Shown here one piece after another: positions 1 to 6,497 of a DNA stretch of 12,634 bases. Made by a program: the position numbers and the translations under genes. The notes below the pieces were generated by a model, which saw nothing but the letters and a program-made list of their open reading frames with translations, was not told the origin of the DNA and did no database searches. The stretch covers positions 1 to 12,634 of the forward strand of contig JANNGZ010000063.1 in NCBI GenBank assembly GCA_031404155.1, given 5' to 3'. Source of the DNA: JANNGZ01 sp031404155 (GTDB lineage Bacteria; Pseudomonadota; Gammaproteobacteria; Burkholderiales; Burkholderiaceae_C). Every line of letters begins with the position of its first letter. Within the stretch, counting starts at the first letter, position 1.

Positions 1-761
1 CTCATGCCGGCCTCGGTGAGCCCCAGGTGCAACGCGTAGTCGCAGCGTTTGGCCAGCGCGCGGTAGACCGAGATCAGGTCCTGCACCCCGCTGACCTTGC
101 AGCTGATGATGATCTGGTTCGGGTCCAGCCCGATCTCGCGCGCCACCTCGGCGGACTGCAGGGCCGATTGCACCAGCGCCTGGTACATCACGCTCTTGGC
201 GTCCCAGGGTTCGGCGCGTTGGGCGTTGTCGTCCATCAGCGACGCGAGCAGTTCCTGGTCGAGGCTGCCCCAGTTGACCCCGATGCGCACCGCCTTGCTG
301 TACTTGGCCGCGGCCTCGACCATCATCGCAAACTGGCGGTCTCGCTTGTCGCCCTTGCCCACGTTGCCCGGGTTGATGCGGTACTTGCTCAGCGCCTGCG
401 CCATGGCGGGGAACTCGGTCAGCAGGCGGTGGCCGTTGTAGTGGAAGTCGCCGATCAGCGGCACCTCGATGCCCATGCGGTCGAGCTGCTCGCGGATATG
501 CGGCACCGCCTCGGCGGCTTCCGGTGTGTTGACCGTGATCCGCACCAGCTCCGAGCCGGCGATGGCGAGCTCCTTGACCTGGATCGCGGTGCCGATCACG
601 TCCACCGTGTCGGTGTTGGTCATCGACTGCACCCGCACCGGCGCGTCGCCGCCGACGGTGACCACATTCGAGCCCCAGGCCACGCGCGCCTGGCGCGAGC
701 GGCGAAGGGCCGGCGCCGCCGCGAAGATTTCGGCGTCGATGTCGGGCAGCTCAGGCTTCAT
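1..761 (-). CDS. ispG: 4-hydroxy-3-methylbut-2-enyl diphosphate synthase (flavodoxin), N-terminal part, cut by window start
   Basis: IspG (GcpE) converts methylerythritol cyclodiphosphate to hydroxymethylbutenyl diphosphate in the cytosolic MEP isoprenoid pathway, using a 4Fe-4S cluster. The 253 visible codons begin at ATG 759-761 and stay open to base 1. They carry the family's N-terminal TIM-barrel signature: VRVQSMTNTDT near residues 42-52, the stretch IGTAIQVKELAIAGSELVRI, GDFHYNGHRLL, YRINPGNVGKGDKRD and VRIGVNWGSLDQELL. The C-terminal cysteines that hold the cluster lie outside the window; the family is about 420 residues in this group. The start is 4 nt downstream of the rodZ-like stop, with only a weak purine-rich stretch before it, so it is probably translated by coupling as a late gene of the ndk-rlmN-pilW-rodZ-ispG transcript. 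Assignment is essentially certain; it is incomplete only because of the window edge. Confidence 0.97.
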   Translation of the reverse strand, partial: MKPELPDIDAEIFAAAPALRRSRQARVAWGSNVVTVGGDAPVRVQSMTNTDTVDVIGTAIQVKELAIAGSELVRITVNTPEAAEAVPHIREQLDRMGIEVPLIGDFHYNGHRLLTEFPAMAQALSKYRINPGNVGKGDKRDRQFAMMVEAAAKYSKAVRIGVNWGSLDQELLASLMDDNAQRAEPWDAKSVMYQALVQSALQSAEVAREIGLDPNQIIISCKVSGVQDLISVYRALAKRCDYALHLGLTEAGM

Positions 762-765
762 CGCA

Positions 766-1659
766 TCACTTCAGTTCAAGGCGCGCCACGTTGTCGCGGG
801 TGGAGGGCGCGAGGTCGACGCTCTTTCCGCGGAGAATCAGGCGCGTGGTCTGGGCATTGCCTACCTTCACCCGCATCGGCATCTTGCCGTCCAGGTTCAC
901 CGTCTCGCCGGCGAGCAGGGTGCGCGAGATGAGCGACCGGCCGCCGCCGTCGACCACCTCGACCCAGGACTCGCCGGCCACACGCACCACCAGCACCGCG
1001 CCGCTGCCGGCGGGCTCGGCCGCGGCCGGCATCGAGGCGGAAGCCGCGGCCGGCTGGGGCGCGGCGTGCACGATCTCGACCACGGTTTGAGGGGTTGTGG
1101 CCGCAGCGAGCGGCGACGACGCAACGCCGCTCGGCACCGGGACCTGCATCGGCGACCCCAGCACGGTGTCGGAAGTCCTTACCCCGGTTTTGGCCGCGCC
1201 CAGCACCCGGTCGGTCAGGCTTCCGATGAAGCTTTGCGGCACCACCCACAGGGCCGCCGCCGCCAGCACCACCACCAGAGCCGCCCAGAACAGCGGGCTG
1301 CGCCGCAGCAGCGGCTGGCTTGGCCCGAGCCGGCCGGGCTTCTCCCGGAACGGCGAATTGATGCCGGGGCCGATTTGCGCCAGGTCCTGGAAAACGGTGG
1401 ATTGCGGCAGCCGCCCCAGAATCGGCTCGGGGTCGATCTTCAGCGAGCGGCAGACGGTTTGCGCGAGCGCGCGTGTGAAGGTCAGACCCGGCAACTCGTC
1501 GTGGCGGTCGTTTTCCAGCGCGTCGAGTTTGCGCGGCGAGACCTTGATCGACGCGGCCAGGGCCGCGATGTGCAGGCCCTTCTTCTCGCGCGCGGCACGC
1601 AACATGGCGCCCGCGCTCGGCACGTCGGCGCTGTCGTCGGTGTCGGCAAGCTCAGTCAT
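766..1659 (-). CDS. rodZ: RodZ-like helix-turn-helix membrane protein (DUF4115)
   Basis: A 297-residue protein of the RodZ type, a bitopic inner-membrane protein linking MreB to the cell-wall elongation machinery. Domains in order: a cytoplasmic XRE-like helix-turn-helix at about 15-82 (AGAMLRAAREKKGLHIAAL and SPRKLDALENDRHDELPG), a basic Pro-rich linker (101-120), one membrane segment at about 121-141 (SPLFWAALVVVLAAAALWVV), a Pro/Ala-rich periplasmic linker, and a C-terminal DUF4115 beta domain at about 222-297 (ESWVEVVDGGGRSLISR, then LLAGETVNLDG and LRGKSVDL). I chose ATG 1657-1659 because AGAGG lies 8 nt upstream; an earlier in-frame start at 1683 would reach deeper into pilW. The gene overlaps the 3' end of pilW by 8 nt and ispG follows after 4 nt. 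A role in rod shape is inferred from family and architecture. The HTH could also act on DNA or RNA, as proposed for some RodZ homologues. Confidence 0.88.
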   Translation of the reverse strand: MTELADTDDSADVPSAGAMLRAAREKKGLHIAALAASIKVSPRKLDALENDRHDELPGLTFTRALAQTVCRSLKIDPEPILGRLPQSTVFQDLAQIGPGINSPFREKPGRLGPSQPLLRRSPLFWAALVVVLAAAALWVVPQSFIGSLTDRVLGAAKTGVRTSDTVLGSPMQVPVPSGVASSPLAAATTPQTVVEIVHAAPQPAAASASMPAAAEPAGSGAVLVVRVAGESWVEVVDGGGRSLISRTLLAGETVNLDGKMPMRVKVGNAQTTRLILRGKSVDLAPSTRDNVARLELK

Positions 1660-2491
1660 CGAAGCGGCCTCTTTCGAGCGCAAGGGTTTGCGGCGCCTGC
1701 GGGAAGCGGTTGCGCAGCTGGCGGCCGTAGTCGTCCACTCCGCCTGCGTTGCCGAGGCGGCGCTCGATCTTCACCGCCAGCCAAAGCGTCTGCGCGTTGC
1801 TCTGCCCCGCTTGCTGGTTGATGCGGCGGACATAGAAGCGCGCACGTTCGAGTTCGCCGCGCTGGTACAGCACCTCGGCAAGATTGAAAGCCACGTTGGG
1901 GTTGGAGGGGTCGCCTTCGTAGGCCCTGGTCAGGATGCGCTCGGCTTCTTCGGTGTTCCCGGCCCGCGCCTGGCACACACCCTGGGCGAGCAGGCTGCGC
2001 AGGTTGTCGCGGTAGTGCGGCTGCGCCAGCGCCTGGCGGAACAAGTTGTCGCCGTCGGCGTAACGTTTTTGCTGGCACATGAACCAGGCGTAGTTGTGCA
2101 TCGCATCCGCGTCACGCGGGTTGAGCTGCAAGGCACGCCGGAAACTTTCGTCGGCGAGCTGGTCCTGGCCCAGGCTGCCGTAGATCAGGCCGCGCAGGTT
2201 GTAGCCCTCGGCCATGTCGGGCCGCACCAGCAGCGCCAGTTTCACCTCGTCGAGCGCGGTTTCGAGCTGGCCGCGGCCGAAGTACGCCGAAGCCAGCTCC
2301 AGCCGCACTCGGGCACGGCGGTCGTTGTCGGTCTGGTCGGAGGCGGTGCGCGGCTCGACCACCGCCGGCAGCTCGGTGCCCGGAGCGGCACAACCGGCGA
2401 GCAGCGCGAGCGCGAGCGCCGCCGCGCCGCAGAACCCGTTTGCCGAAGCCCGCAGCGCCACGGCCAAGGTCGAGAACGCGGGTGCGCTCAC
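1652..2491 (-). CDS. pilW: Type IV pilus biogenesis/stability lipoprotein PilW (PilF), TPR protein
   Basis: A 279-residue outer-membrane lipoprotein with tetratricopeptide repeats, the PilF/PilW pilotin family that helps the PilQ secretin insert and multimerise. A long signal peptide ends in the lipobox LLAGC with lipidated Cys34. TPR helices follow: ARVRLELASAYFGRGQLETAL (from residue 60), then GYNLRGLIYGSLGQDQLADE, NPRDADAMHNYAWFMCQQKRY, and NPNVAFNLAEVLYQRGELERA near 197-216. The MHNYAWFMCQQ segment is typical of PilF. The start is GTG at 2489-2491, overlapping the rlmN stop as GTGA; a GGAGAG ribosome binding site lies 7 nt upstream, so the start is well supported despite the rare codon. 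It lies between rlmN and rodZ as in many beta- and gammaproteobacteria. It implies, but does not prove, that the host makes type IV pili; other pil genes are not in the window. Confidence 0.93.
   Translation of the reverse strand: MSAPAFSTLAVALRASANGFCGAAALALALLAGCAAPGTELPAVVEPRTASDQTDNDRRARVRLELASAYFGRGQLETALDEVKLALLVRPDMAEGYNLRGLIYGSLGQDQLADESFRRALQLNPRDADAMHNYAWFMCQQKRYADGDNLFRQALAQPHYRDNLRSLLAQGVCQARAGNTEEAERILTRAYEGDPSNPNVAFNLAEVLYQRGELERARFYVRRINQQAGQSNAQTLWLAVKIERRLGNAGGVDDYGRQLRNRFPQAPQTLALERGRFDD
1668..1672 (-). promoter_or_regulatory. Ribosome binding site of the rodZ-like gene (AGAGG)
   Basis: AGAGG lies 8 nt before ATG 1659, inside the last codons of pilW. It supports the start at 1659 rather than 1683. 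Confidence 0.65.
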
Positions 2492-3615
2492 AGGCGCTCT
2501 CCAGCGGCGATCGGTGCGATGCGGATCGGCGCGCGTGTCATGCGCCGATGCACGTCGGTACGGTCCTGCACTTCACCGGCGAGTTGCCCGCAGGCCGCCG
2601 CGATGTCGTCGCCGCGTGTCTTGCGGACCGTGGTCACGATGCCGGCGTCCTGGAGCACCTGGGCGAAGGCAAGAACCCGCTCGCGCGACGAACGTGTCAG
2701 GCCTGATTCGGGAAACGGGTTGAACGGGATCAGGTTCAGCTTGCAGGATATGCGGTGGCGCACCAGCGCCACCAGTTCGCGCGCGTGTTCCGGGGTGTCG
2801 TTCACACCGTCGAGCATGCAGTACTCGAAGGTGATGAAGTCGCGCGGCGCGGCGTCGAGGTAGCGGCCGCAGGCGTCGAGCAACTCGTGCAGCGGGTACT
2901 TGCGGTTGAGCGGCACGAGGGTGTCGCGCAGGGCGTCGTTGGGCGCGTGCAGCGACACCGCCAGCGCCACCGGGCAATCCTCGCGCAGGCGGTCGATCAT
3001 CGGCACCACACCCGAAGTGCTGACCGTGACGCGGCGGCGTGAGAGGCCATAAGCGTGGTCGTCGAGCATCACCCGCAGCGCGGGCACCAGCGCCGCGTAG
3101 TTCTGCAGCGGCTCGCCCATGCCCATCATCACGACGTTGTCGATCGCCCTTTCGTTCGGCGCGAGGCCCAGTCTCCCGCGCAGCTGGTACTCGGCGAACC
3201 ACAGCTGGCCGACGATCTCGCCGGTCGTCAAGTTGCGGCTGAAGCCTTGGTGGCCGGTGGAGCAGAAGCGGCAACCCACGGCGCAACCGGCCTGGGACGA
3301 CACGCACAAGGTGCCGCGGTTGGCTTCGGGAATGAACACCGCCTCGACCGCGTTGCCGGCACCGACGTCGAACAACCATTTGGTGGTGCCGTCGGCCGAG
3401 ACATGCTCGCTCAGCAGCTTCAGCCCGCGCACTTCGGCGGTGCCCGCCAGCTTCTCGCGCAGCGACTTGGCCAGGTCGGTCATCTGGTCGAAGTCGGCTG
3501 CGCCCTTCTGGTGGATCCATCGGAACAGCTGGGTGGCGCGAAAGCGCTTTTCACCCAGGCCGTCGCAAAAGGCCGCCAGCCCATCGAGATCGAAGTCGAG
3601 CAGGTTGGCAGCCAT
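2488..3615 (-). CDS. rlmN: Dual-specificity 23S rRNA/tRNA adenine-C2 methyltransferase RlmN
   Basis: A radical-SAM enzyme of 375 residues that methylates C2 of A2503 in 23S rRNA and A37 in some tRNAs. An N-terminal accessory domain (1-90, with GEKRFRATQLFRWIHQKG) precedes the radical-SAM core. The 4Fe-4S cluster motif CAVGCRFC supplies Cys111, Cys115 and Cys118. The two catalytic cysteines of the methyl-Cys mechanism are visible as Cys104 (GTLCVSSQAGC, equivalent to E. coli Cys118) and Cys342 (RGDDIAAACGQL, equivalent to E. coli Cys355). Other family blocks are VVMMGMGEPLQNY, RVTVSTSGVVPMID, FEYCMLDGVND and LNLIPFNPFPES. All key residues are present, so it should be active. ATG 3613-3615 follows the ndk stop by 12 nt without a clear Shine-Dalgarno, and its stop overlaps the pilW GTG. 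Cfr-type resistance methyltransferases are relatives, but length, motifs and neighbours fit RlmN. Confidence 0.97.
   Translation of the reverse strand: MAANLLDFDLDGLAAFCDGLGEKRFRATQLFRWIHQKGAADFDQMTDLAKSLREKLAGTAEVRGLKLLSEHVSADGTTKWLFDVGAGNAVEAVFIPEANRGTLCVSSQAGCAVGCRFCSTGHQGFSRNLTTGEIVGQLWFAEYQLRGRLGLAPNERAIDNVVMMGMGEPLQNYAALVPALRVMLDDHAYGLSRRRVTVSTSGVVPMIDRLREDCPVALAVSLHAPNDALRDTLVPLNRKYPLHELLDACGRYLDAAPRDFITFEYCMLDGVNDTPEHARELVALVRHRISCKLNLIPFNPFPESGLTRSSRERVLAFAQVLQDAGIVTTVRKTRGDDIAAACGQLAGEVQDRTDVHRRMTRAPIRIAPIAAGERL
2497..2502 (-). promoter_or_regulatory. Ribosome binding site of pilW (GGAGAG)
   Basis: GGAG lies 7 nt before GTG 2491, inside the end of rlmN. It supports the non-ATG start of pilW. 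Confidence 0.7.
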
Positions 3616-3627
3616 GCGTTTGCCGCG

Positions 3628-4053
3628 TCAGCGGCTGTAGACGTTCATGCCCGGGAAAAAGAACGCGATCTCGACAGCCGCGGTTTCGGCGGCGTCGGAG
3701 CCGTGCACCGCATTGGCATCGATGCTGTCGGCGAAGTCGGCGCGGATGCTGCCTTTTTCGGCCTTCTTCGGGTCGGTGGCGCCCATCAGCTCGCGGTTCT
3801 TGGCGATCGCGTTCTCACCTTCCAGGGCCTGGATCATCACCGGGCCGGAGATCATGAAGGCCACGAGGTCCTTGAAGAACGGGCGCGCCTTGTGCACTGC
3901 GTAGAACGCTTCGGCATCGCCGCGGGACAGGTGCACCATCTTTGCGGCCACGACCTTCAGGCCCGCGGCCTCGAAGCGCGCGTAGATCTGGCCGATCACA
4001 TTCTTGGCCACCGCATCGGGCTTGATGATCGAAAGGGTGCGTTCAAGCGCCAT
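3628..4053 (-). CDS. ndk: Nucleoside diphosphate kinase
   Basis: Ndk transfers the gamma-phosphate from ATP to other nucleoside diphosphates through a phosphohistidine, balancing cytosolic NTP and dNTP pools. At 141 residues it has exactly the usual bacterial length. Visible blocks are ERTLSIIKPDAVAKNVIG (4-21), ARFEAAGLKVVAAKMVHLS, FFKDLVAFMISGPV, GATDPKKAEKGSIRADF and the active-site segment NAVHGSDA, with catalytic His117. ATG 4051-4053 is chosen over an in-frame ATG at 4083 because AGGAGAG lies at 4058-4064 and because MALERTLSIIKPD is the family's normal N-terminus. It is separated from rluB by 74 nt, the largest gap in this block, where a TACAAT box suggests its own promoter. rlmN follows after 12 nt. 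Confidence 0.98.
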   Translation of the reverse strand: MALERTLSIIKPDAVAKNVIGQIYARFEAAGLKVVAAKMVHLSRGDAEAFYAVHKARPFFKDLVAFMISGPVMIQALEGENAIAKNRELMGATDPKKAEKGSIRADFADSIDANAVHGSDAAETAAVEIAFFFPGMNVYSR

Positions 4054-4057
4054 GAAA

Positions 4058-4064
4058 CTCTCCT
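4058..4064 (-). promoter_or_regulatory. Ribosome binding site of ndk (AGGAGAG)
   Basis: A strong Shine-Dalgarno with AGGAG 6 nt before ATG 4053. It decides the ndk start against the in-frame ATG at 4083. Confidence 0.8.
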
Positions 4065-4091
4065 GATTCTGATAGCTTGGCAAAGCCTTGG

Positions 4092-4097
4092 ATTGTA
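4092..4097 (-). promoter_or_regulatory. Predicted -10 box upstream of ndk (TACAAT)
   Basis: TACAAT on the minus strand, 38 bases before the ndk ATG, in the 74-nt gap after rluB. No convincing -35 is seen. It would give ndk and the genes after it an internal promoter separate from scpB-rluB. Confidence 0.4.
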
Positions 4098-4127
4098 GCC
4101 CGGTGATGTGTCGGGACGACGGGGGGC

Positions 4128-6497
4128 TCAGCGCCCGCGAGAGCCGCCGCCGCCCTTTCGTCCACCACCACCACCGCCGCCCGGCACACCGCCTGCGCCA
4201 CCGCCGCGCGGGCCGCCACGGCCACCGCCTCCACCGCTGCCGCCGCGCGGGCCGCCGCGGCCGCCCTTGCGGCGCAAGGCGTCGGCCCCGATCAGCCCCA
4301 CCGAGGTTTGCAGCGGGTCGGGCGGTTTGCCCGGCCCGACACCCGCCTTGCGCGGGCCGCTTCTGGGTCCGTTTCGAAGACCGTTCTGCGGGCCGTTCTG
4401 CGGGCCGTTGCGAGCGCCACGCCCGGCGCCGCGGCCGGCTCCGGCACCTTTGCCCGGGCCCTGCGCAAAGCGTTTGTCGTAAGTCTGCTGCAGCGGGTTC
4501 GGAATCGGGCCGTCTTCACCCGCGTCGTGGCCCGGCTGGCGCTGCTCCTTCATCGCCCGCTTGTCGAAGGTTTGCTGCAAGGGGTTGGGTATCGGGCCGT
4601 CGTCACCGTATTCGCGCTTGGGCTGGCGCAACTCCTTGATCGCGCGCTGATCGAAGGTCTGTTGCAGCGGGTTGGGTATCGGGCCGTCGTCGCCGTACTC
4701 GCGCTTGGGCTGGCGCATTTCGCGCATCGCACGTTTGTCGAAGGTCTGCTGCAAGGGGTTCGGGATGCGGCCTACGGGTTCGAAATCTCCATCGGCGGGG
4801 GCGGCCTCGCGGCGGTTGCCGATGTCTTCAGGCTCGGCGCCACGATCGCCAGGCCGGTCGCCACCGCGTTCACGCCGCACTGGTGCCGGCATCGCTTCGC
4901 CGTCCGGGCGCGGCCCGCGGCCGCGTTTGCCACGCCGCCCGCGACCCGGCTTGCCAGCGTCGTTCGCAGGGCTCGGGACTTGCGGCGCGGCGTCGCGGCG
5001 CGGCGCCGCGCCGGTCTGCTCGCGCAGCGCGCGCACATCGGCCTCGTCCAGGTCCACCCAGACGCCGCGCTTGAGGCCACGAGGCAACACGACGTTGCCG
5101 TAGCGGATGCGGATCAGCCGGCTCACCGCCAGGCCCACGGCATCGAACAAGCGGCGCACTTCGCGGTTGCGGCCCTCGGTGATGACAACGCGGTACCAGC
5201 GGTTCGCGCCCTCGCCGCCACCGTCGTCGACGCTGACGAACGCGGCCTTCTGGCCCTCGATCTCGACACCTTCGAGAAGGCGCGTGCGCGCCTGATCGTC
5301 GAGCGAGCCGAGCACACGAACCGCGTACTCGCGCTCGACACCGAAGCGCGGGTGCATCAATCGGTTGGCCAGGTCGCCGTTGTTGGTGAACAGCAGCAGG
5401 CCTTCGGTGTTGATGTCCAGCCGCCCGACCGATTGCCATTTGCCGTGCGGCAGGCGAGGCAACTTGCGGAACACGGTGGGGCGCTGCTGCGGGTCGTCAT
5501 GGGTCACCACCTCGCCGGCGGGCTTGTGGTAAGCCAACACCCGCGCCCGCGGCGGCGCGATGCGCACCCGGATCAACCGGCCCTTGACCTTGATCTCGTC
5601 GCCCCAGGAGATGCGCTGCCCGGTGTGCGCCGGCTGGCCGTTGACCGTGATCTGGCCGTCGGCAATCAGGTGCTCCATTTCGCGGCGAGAGCCGACACCG
5701 GACTGGGCCAGCACCTTGTGCAGCTTCGGTGCGTCGGCCTCGGGTTCGAGCACACGCTTGGGTGCGGCAGCGGGGCCGCCTTGTGGTTCTGGCGGCACCT
5801 CGAGCGCCACCGTGTGTGGCGGAAGATCGTCGGGCTCACCGATCTCGATGTCCACCGCGTTGGCGCTGGCGGCGGCGGGCGTCGCGCCTTCGGGCGCCGC
5901 GGCCGGCGTCCATGTCTCGGCGAGCGATGGGGCAGCCGAGTTCGTCGCGTTGTCATCAGTGTCGGAGGCGCGCTCGGTCGTTGCCTCCGCAGGCTCGGGC
6001 TCGATGTCGAACTCACCCGACAGCACCTGCGAAAAGAGCGTTTCACTGTTGACCTTTTGCACCACCGGCTGCTCGGTCTGCTCGACCACCTCGGCGGCGG
6101 CAGCACCGTCGCGCCGGCCGCGCCGGCCACGACGGCGGTTGCGGCGGCCCGATCGAGCGCCAACCTCGCCTGAACCCTCGGCGCCCTCGGCGCCCCCGCC
6201 AGCACCGTCACGCTCCGTGCCCGATTCGCCCGCGCCGTCGTTAGCTGCGCCCGCTTCACCACCCACTTCGTGAGGGGCCATCGGGTCGGGCGTCGATGAA
6301 GTCGCCGAGGCAGGCGCCAAATTGCGCGGCGACCCCACCGTGCCAGCGTCGCCAACGCGGTCACCGCCAGCGGGCAAGCCCTCAACGCTGGCCGCGTCCT
6401 TGCGCGGCGCGCGGCGGCGGCGGGCCGGCTTCGGTGCTGCGTCGCCGTCGGCGCCAGATTCGGCATGGACCTTCGGATCCGGATCGGTTTCGTTCAT
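4128..6497 (-). CDS. rluB: 23S rRNA pseudouridine synthase RluB with large N- and C-terminal extensions
   Basis: RluB makes pseudouridine 2605 of 23S rRNA. Of 789 residues, only about 257-492 form the enzyme: an S4 RNA-binding domain (257-304, KLHKVLAQSGVGSRREMEHL) and the RsuA/RluB-type synthase fold (about 317-492) with GRLDINTEGLLLFTN containing catalytic Asp361, then EGRNREVRRLFDAVG and LIRIRYGNVVLPRGLKRG. E. coli RluB has about 290 residues. Residues 1-256 are charged and probably disordered, with basic patches (PARRRRAPRK at 24-33, GRRNRRRGRRGRR at 117-129). Residues 493-577 are basic, 578-677 hold a 29-residue tandem repeat, and 678-789 are Gly/Arg/Asn-rich with a DPLQTSVGLIGADALRR motif at 727-743. 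ATG 6495-6497 overlaps the scpB stop as ATGA. Catalysis is firm; the extensions' function is unknown, and RNA or ribosome binding is my inference. RluB is preferred over RsuA, RluE or RluF because of the scpB link. Confidence 0.93.
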   Translation of the reverse strand: MNETDPDPKVHAESGADGDAAPKPARRRRAPRKDAASVEGLPAGGDRVGDAGTVGSPRNLAPASATSSTPDPMAPHEVGGEAGAANDGAGESGTERDGAGGGAEGAEGSGEVGARSGRRNRRRGRRGRRDGAAAAEVVEQTEQPVVQKVNSETLFSQVLSGEFDIEPEPAEATTERASDTDDNATNSAAPSLAETWTPAAAPEGATPAAASANAVDIEIGEPDDLPPHTVALEVPPEPQGGPAAAPKRVLEPEADAPKLHKVLAQSGVGSRREMEHLIADGQITVNGQPAHTGQRISWGDEIKVKGRLIRVRIAPPRARVLAYHKPAGEVVTHDDPQQRPTVFRKLPRLPHGKWQSVGRLDINTEGLLLFTNNGDLANRLMHPRFGVEREYAVRVLGSLDDQARTRLLEGVEIEGQKAAFVSVDDGGGEGANRWYRVVITEGRNREVRRLFDAVGLAVSRLIRIRYGNVVLPRGLKRGVWVDLDEADVRALREQTGAAPRRDAAPQVPSPANDAGKPGRGRRGKRGRGPRPDGEAMPAPVRRERGGDRPGDRGAEPEDIGNRREAAPADGDFEPVGRIPNPLQQTFDKRAMREMRQPKREYGDDGPIPNPLQQTFDQRAIKELRQPKREYGDDGPIPNPLQQTFDKRAMKEQRQPGHDAGEDGPIPNPLQQTYDKRFAQGPGKGAGAGRGAGRGARNGPQNGPQNGLRNGPRSGPRKAGVGPGKPPDPLQTSVGLIGADALRRKGGRGGPRGGSGGGGGRGGPRGGGAGGVPGGGGGGGRKGGGGSRGR
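4467..4766 (-). repeat. 87-bp in-frame tandem repeat in the rluB tail (3 full copies plus a partial one)
   Basis: Residues 578-677 of RluB consist of a 29-residue unit. Each copy starts IPNPLQQTFDKRAMKE (with small variations) and goes on to a RQPKREYGDDGP-like part. Copies are 578-606, 607-635 and 636-664; a fourth stops after IPNPLQQTYDKRF (665-677). Copies 1 and 2 differ at a few positions, while copy 3 has GHDAGED in place of KREYGDD. In DNA terms the units start at 4766, 4679 and 4592 on the minus strand. The IPNPLQQT(F/Y)D core is the best-kept part, which suggests selection on it. Confidence 0.95.

Noticed and set aside
1097..2863. Plus-strand open frame across rodZ, pilW and rlmN
   Set aside because: It crosses three well-supported genes on the other strand and shows no domain.
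4120..4135. Terminator hairpin at the rluB stop (GGGC/GCCC)
   Set aside because: Only a 4-bp stem overlapping the stop codon and no U-run; not enough to call.
4467..4766. CRISPR-like repeat array
   Set aside because: The 87-bp units are contiguous, in frame and degenerate, without spacers. They encode a protein repeat.
4308..6173. Long plus-strand open frame opposite rluB
   Set aside because: It mirrors the rluB frame, with the low-complexity and repeat parts giving repeated shadow peptides. The minus strand carries S4 and pseudouridine synthase motifs.
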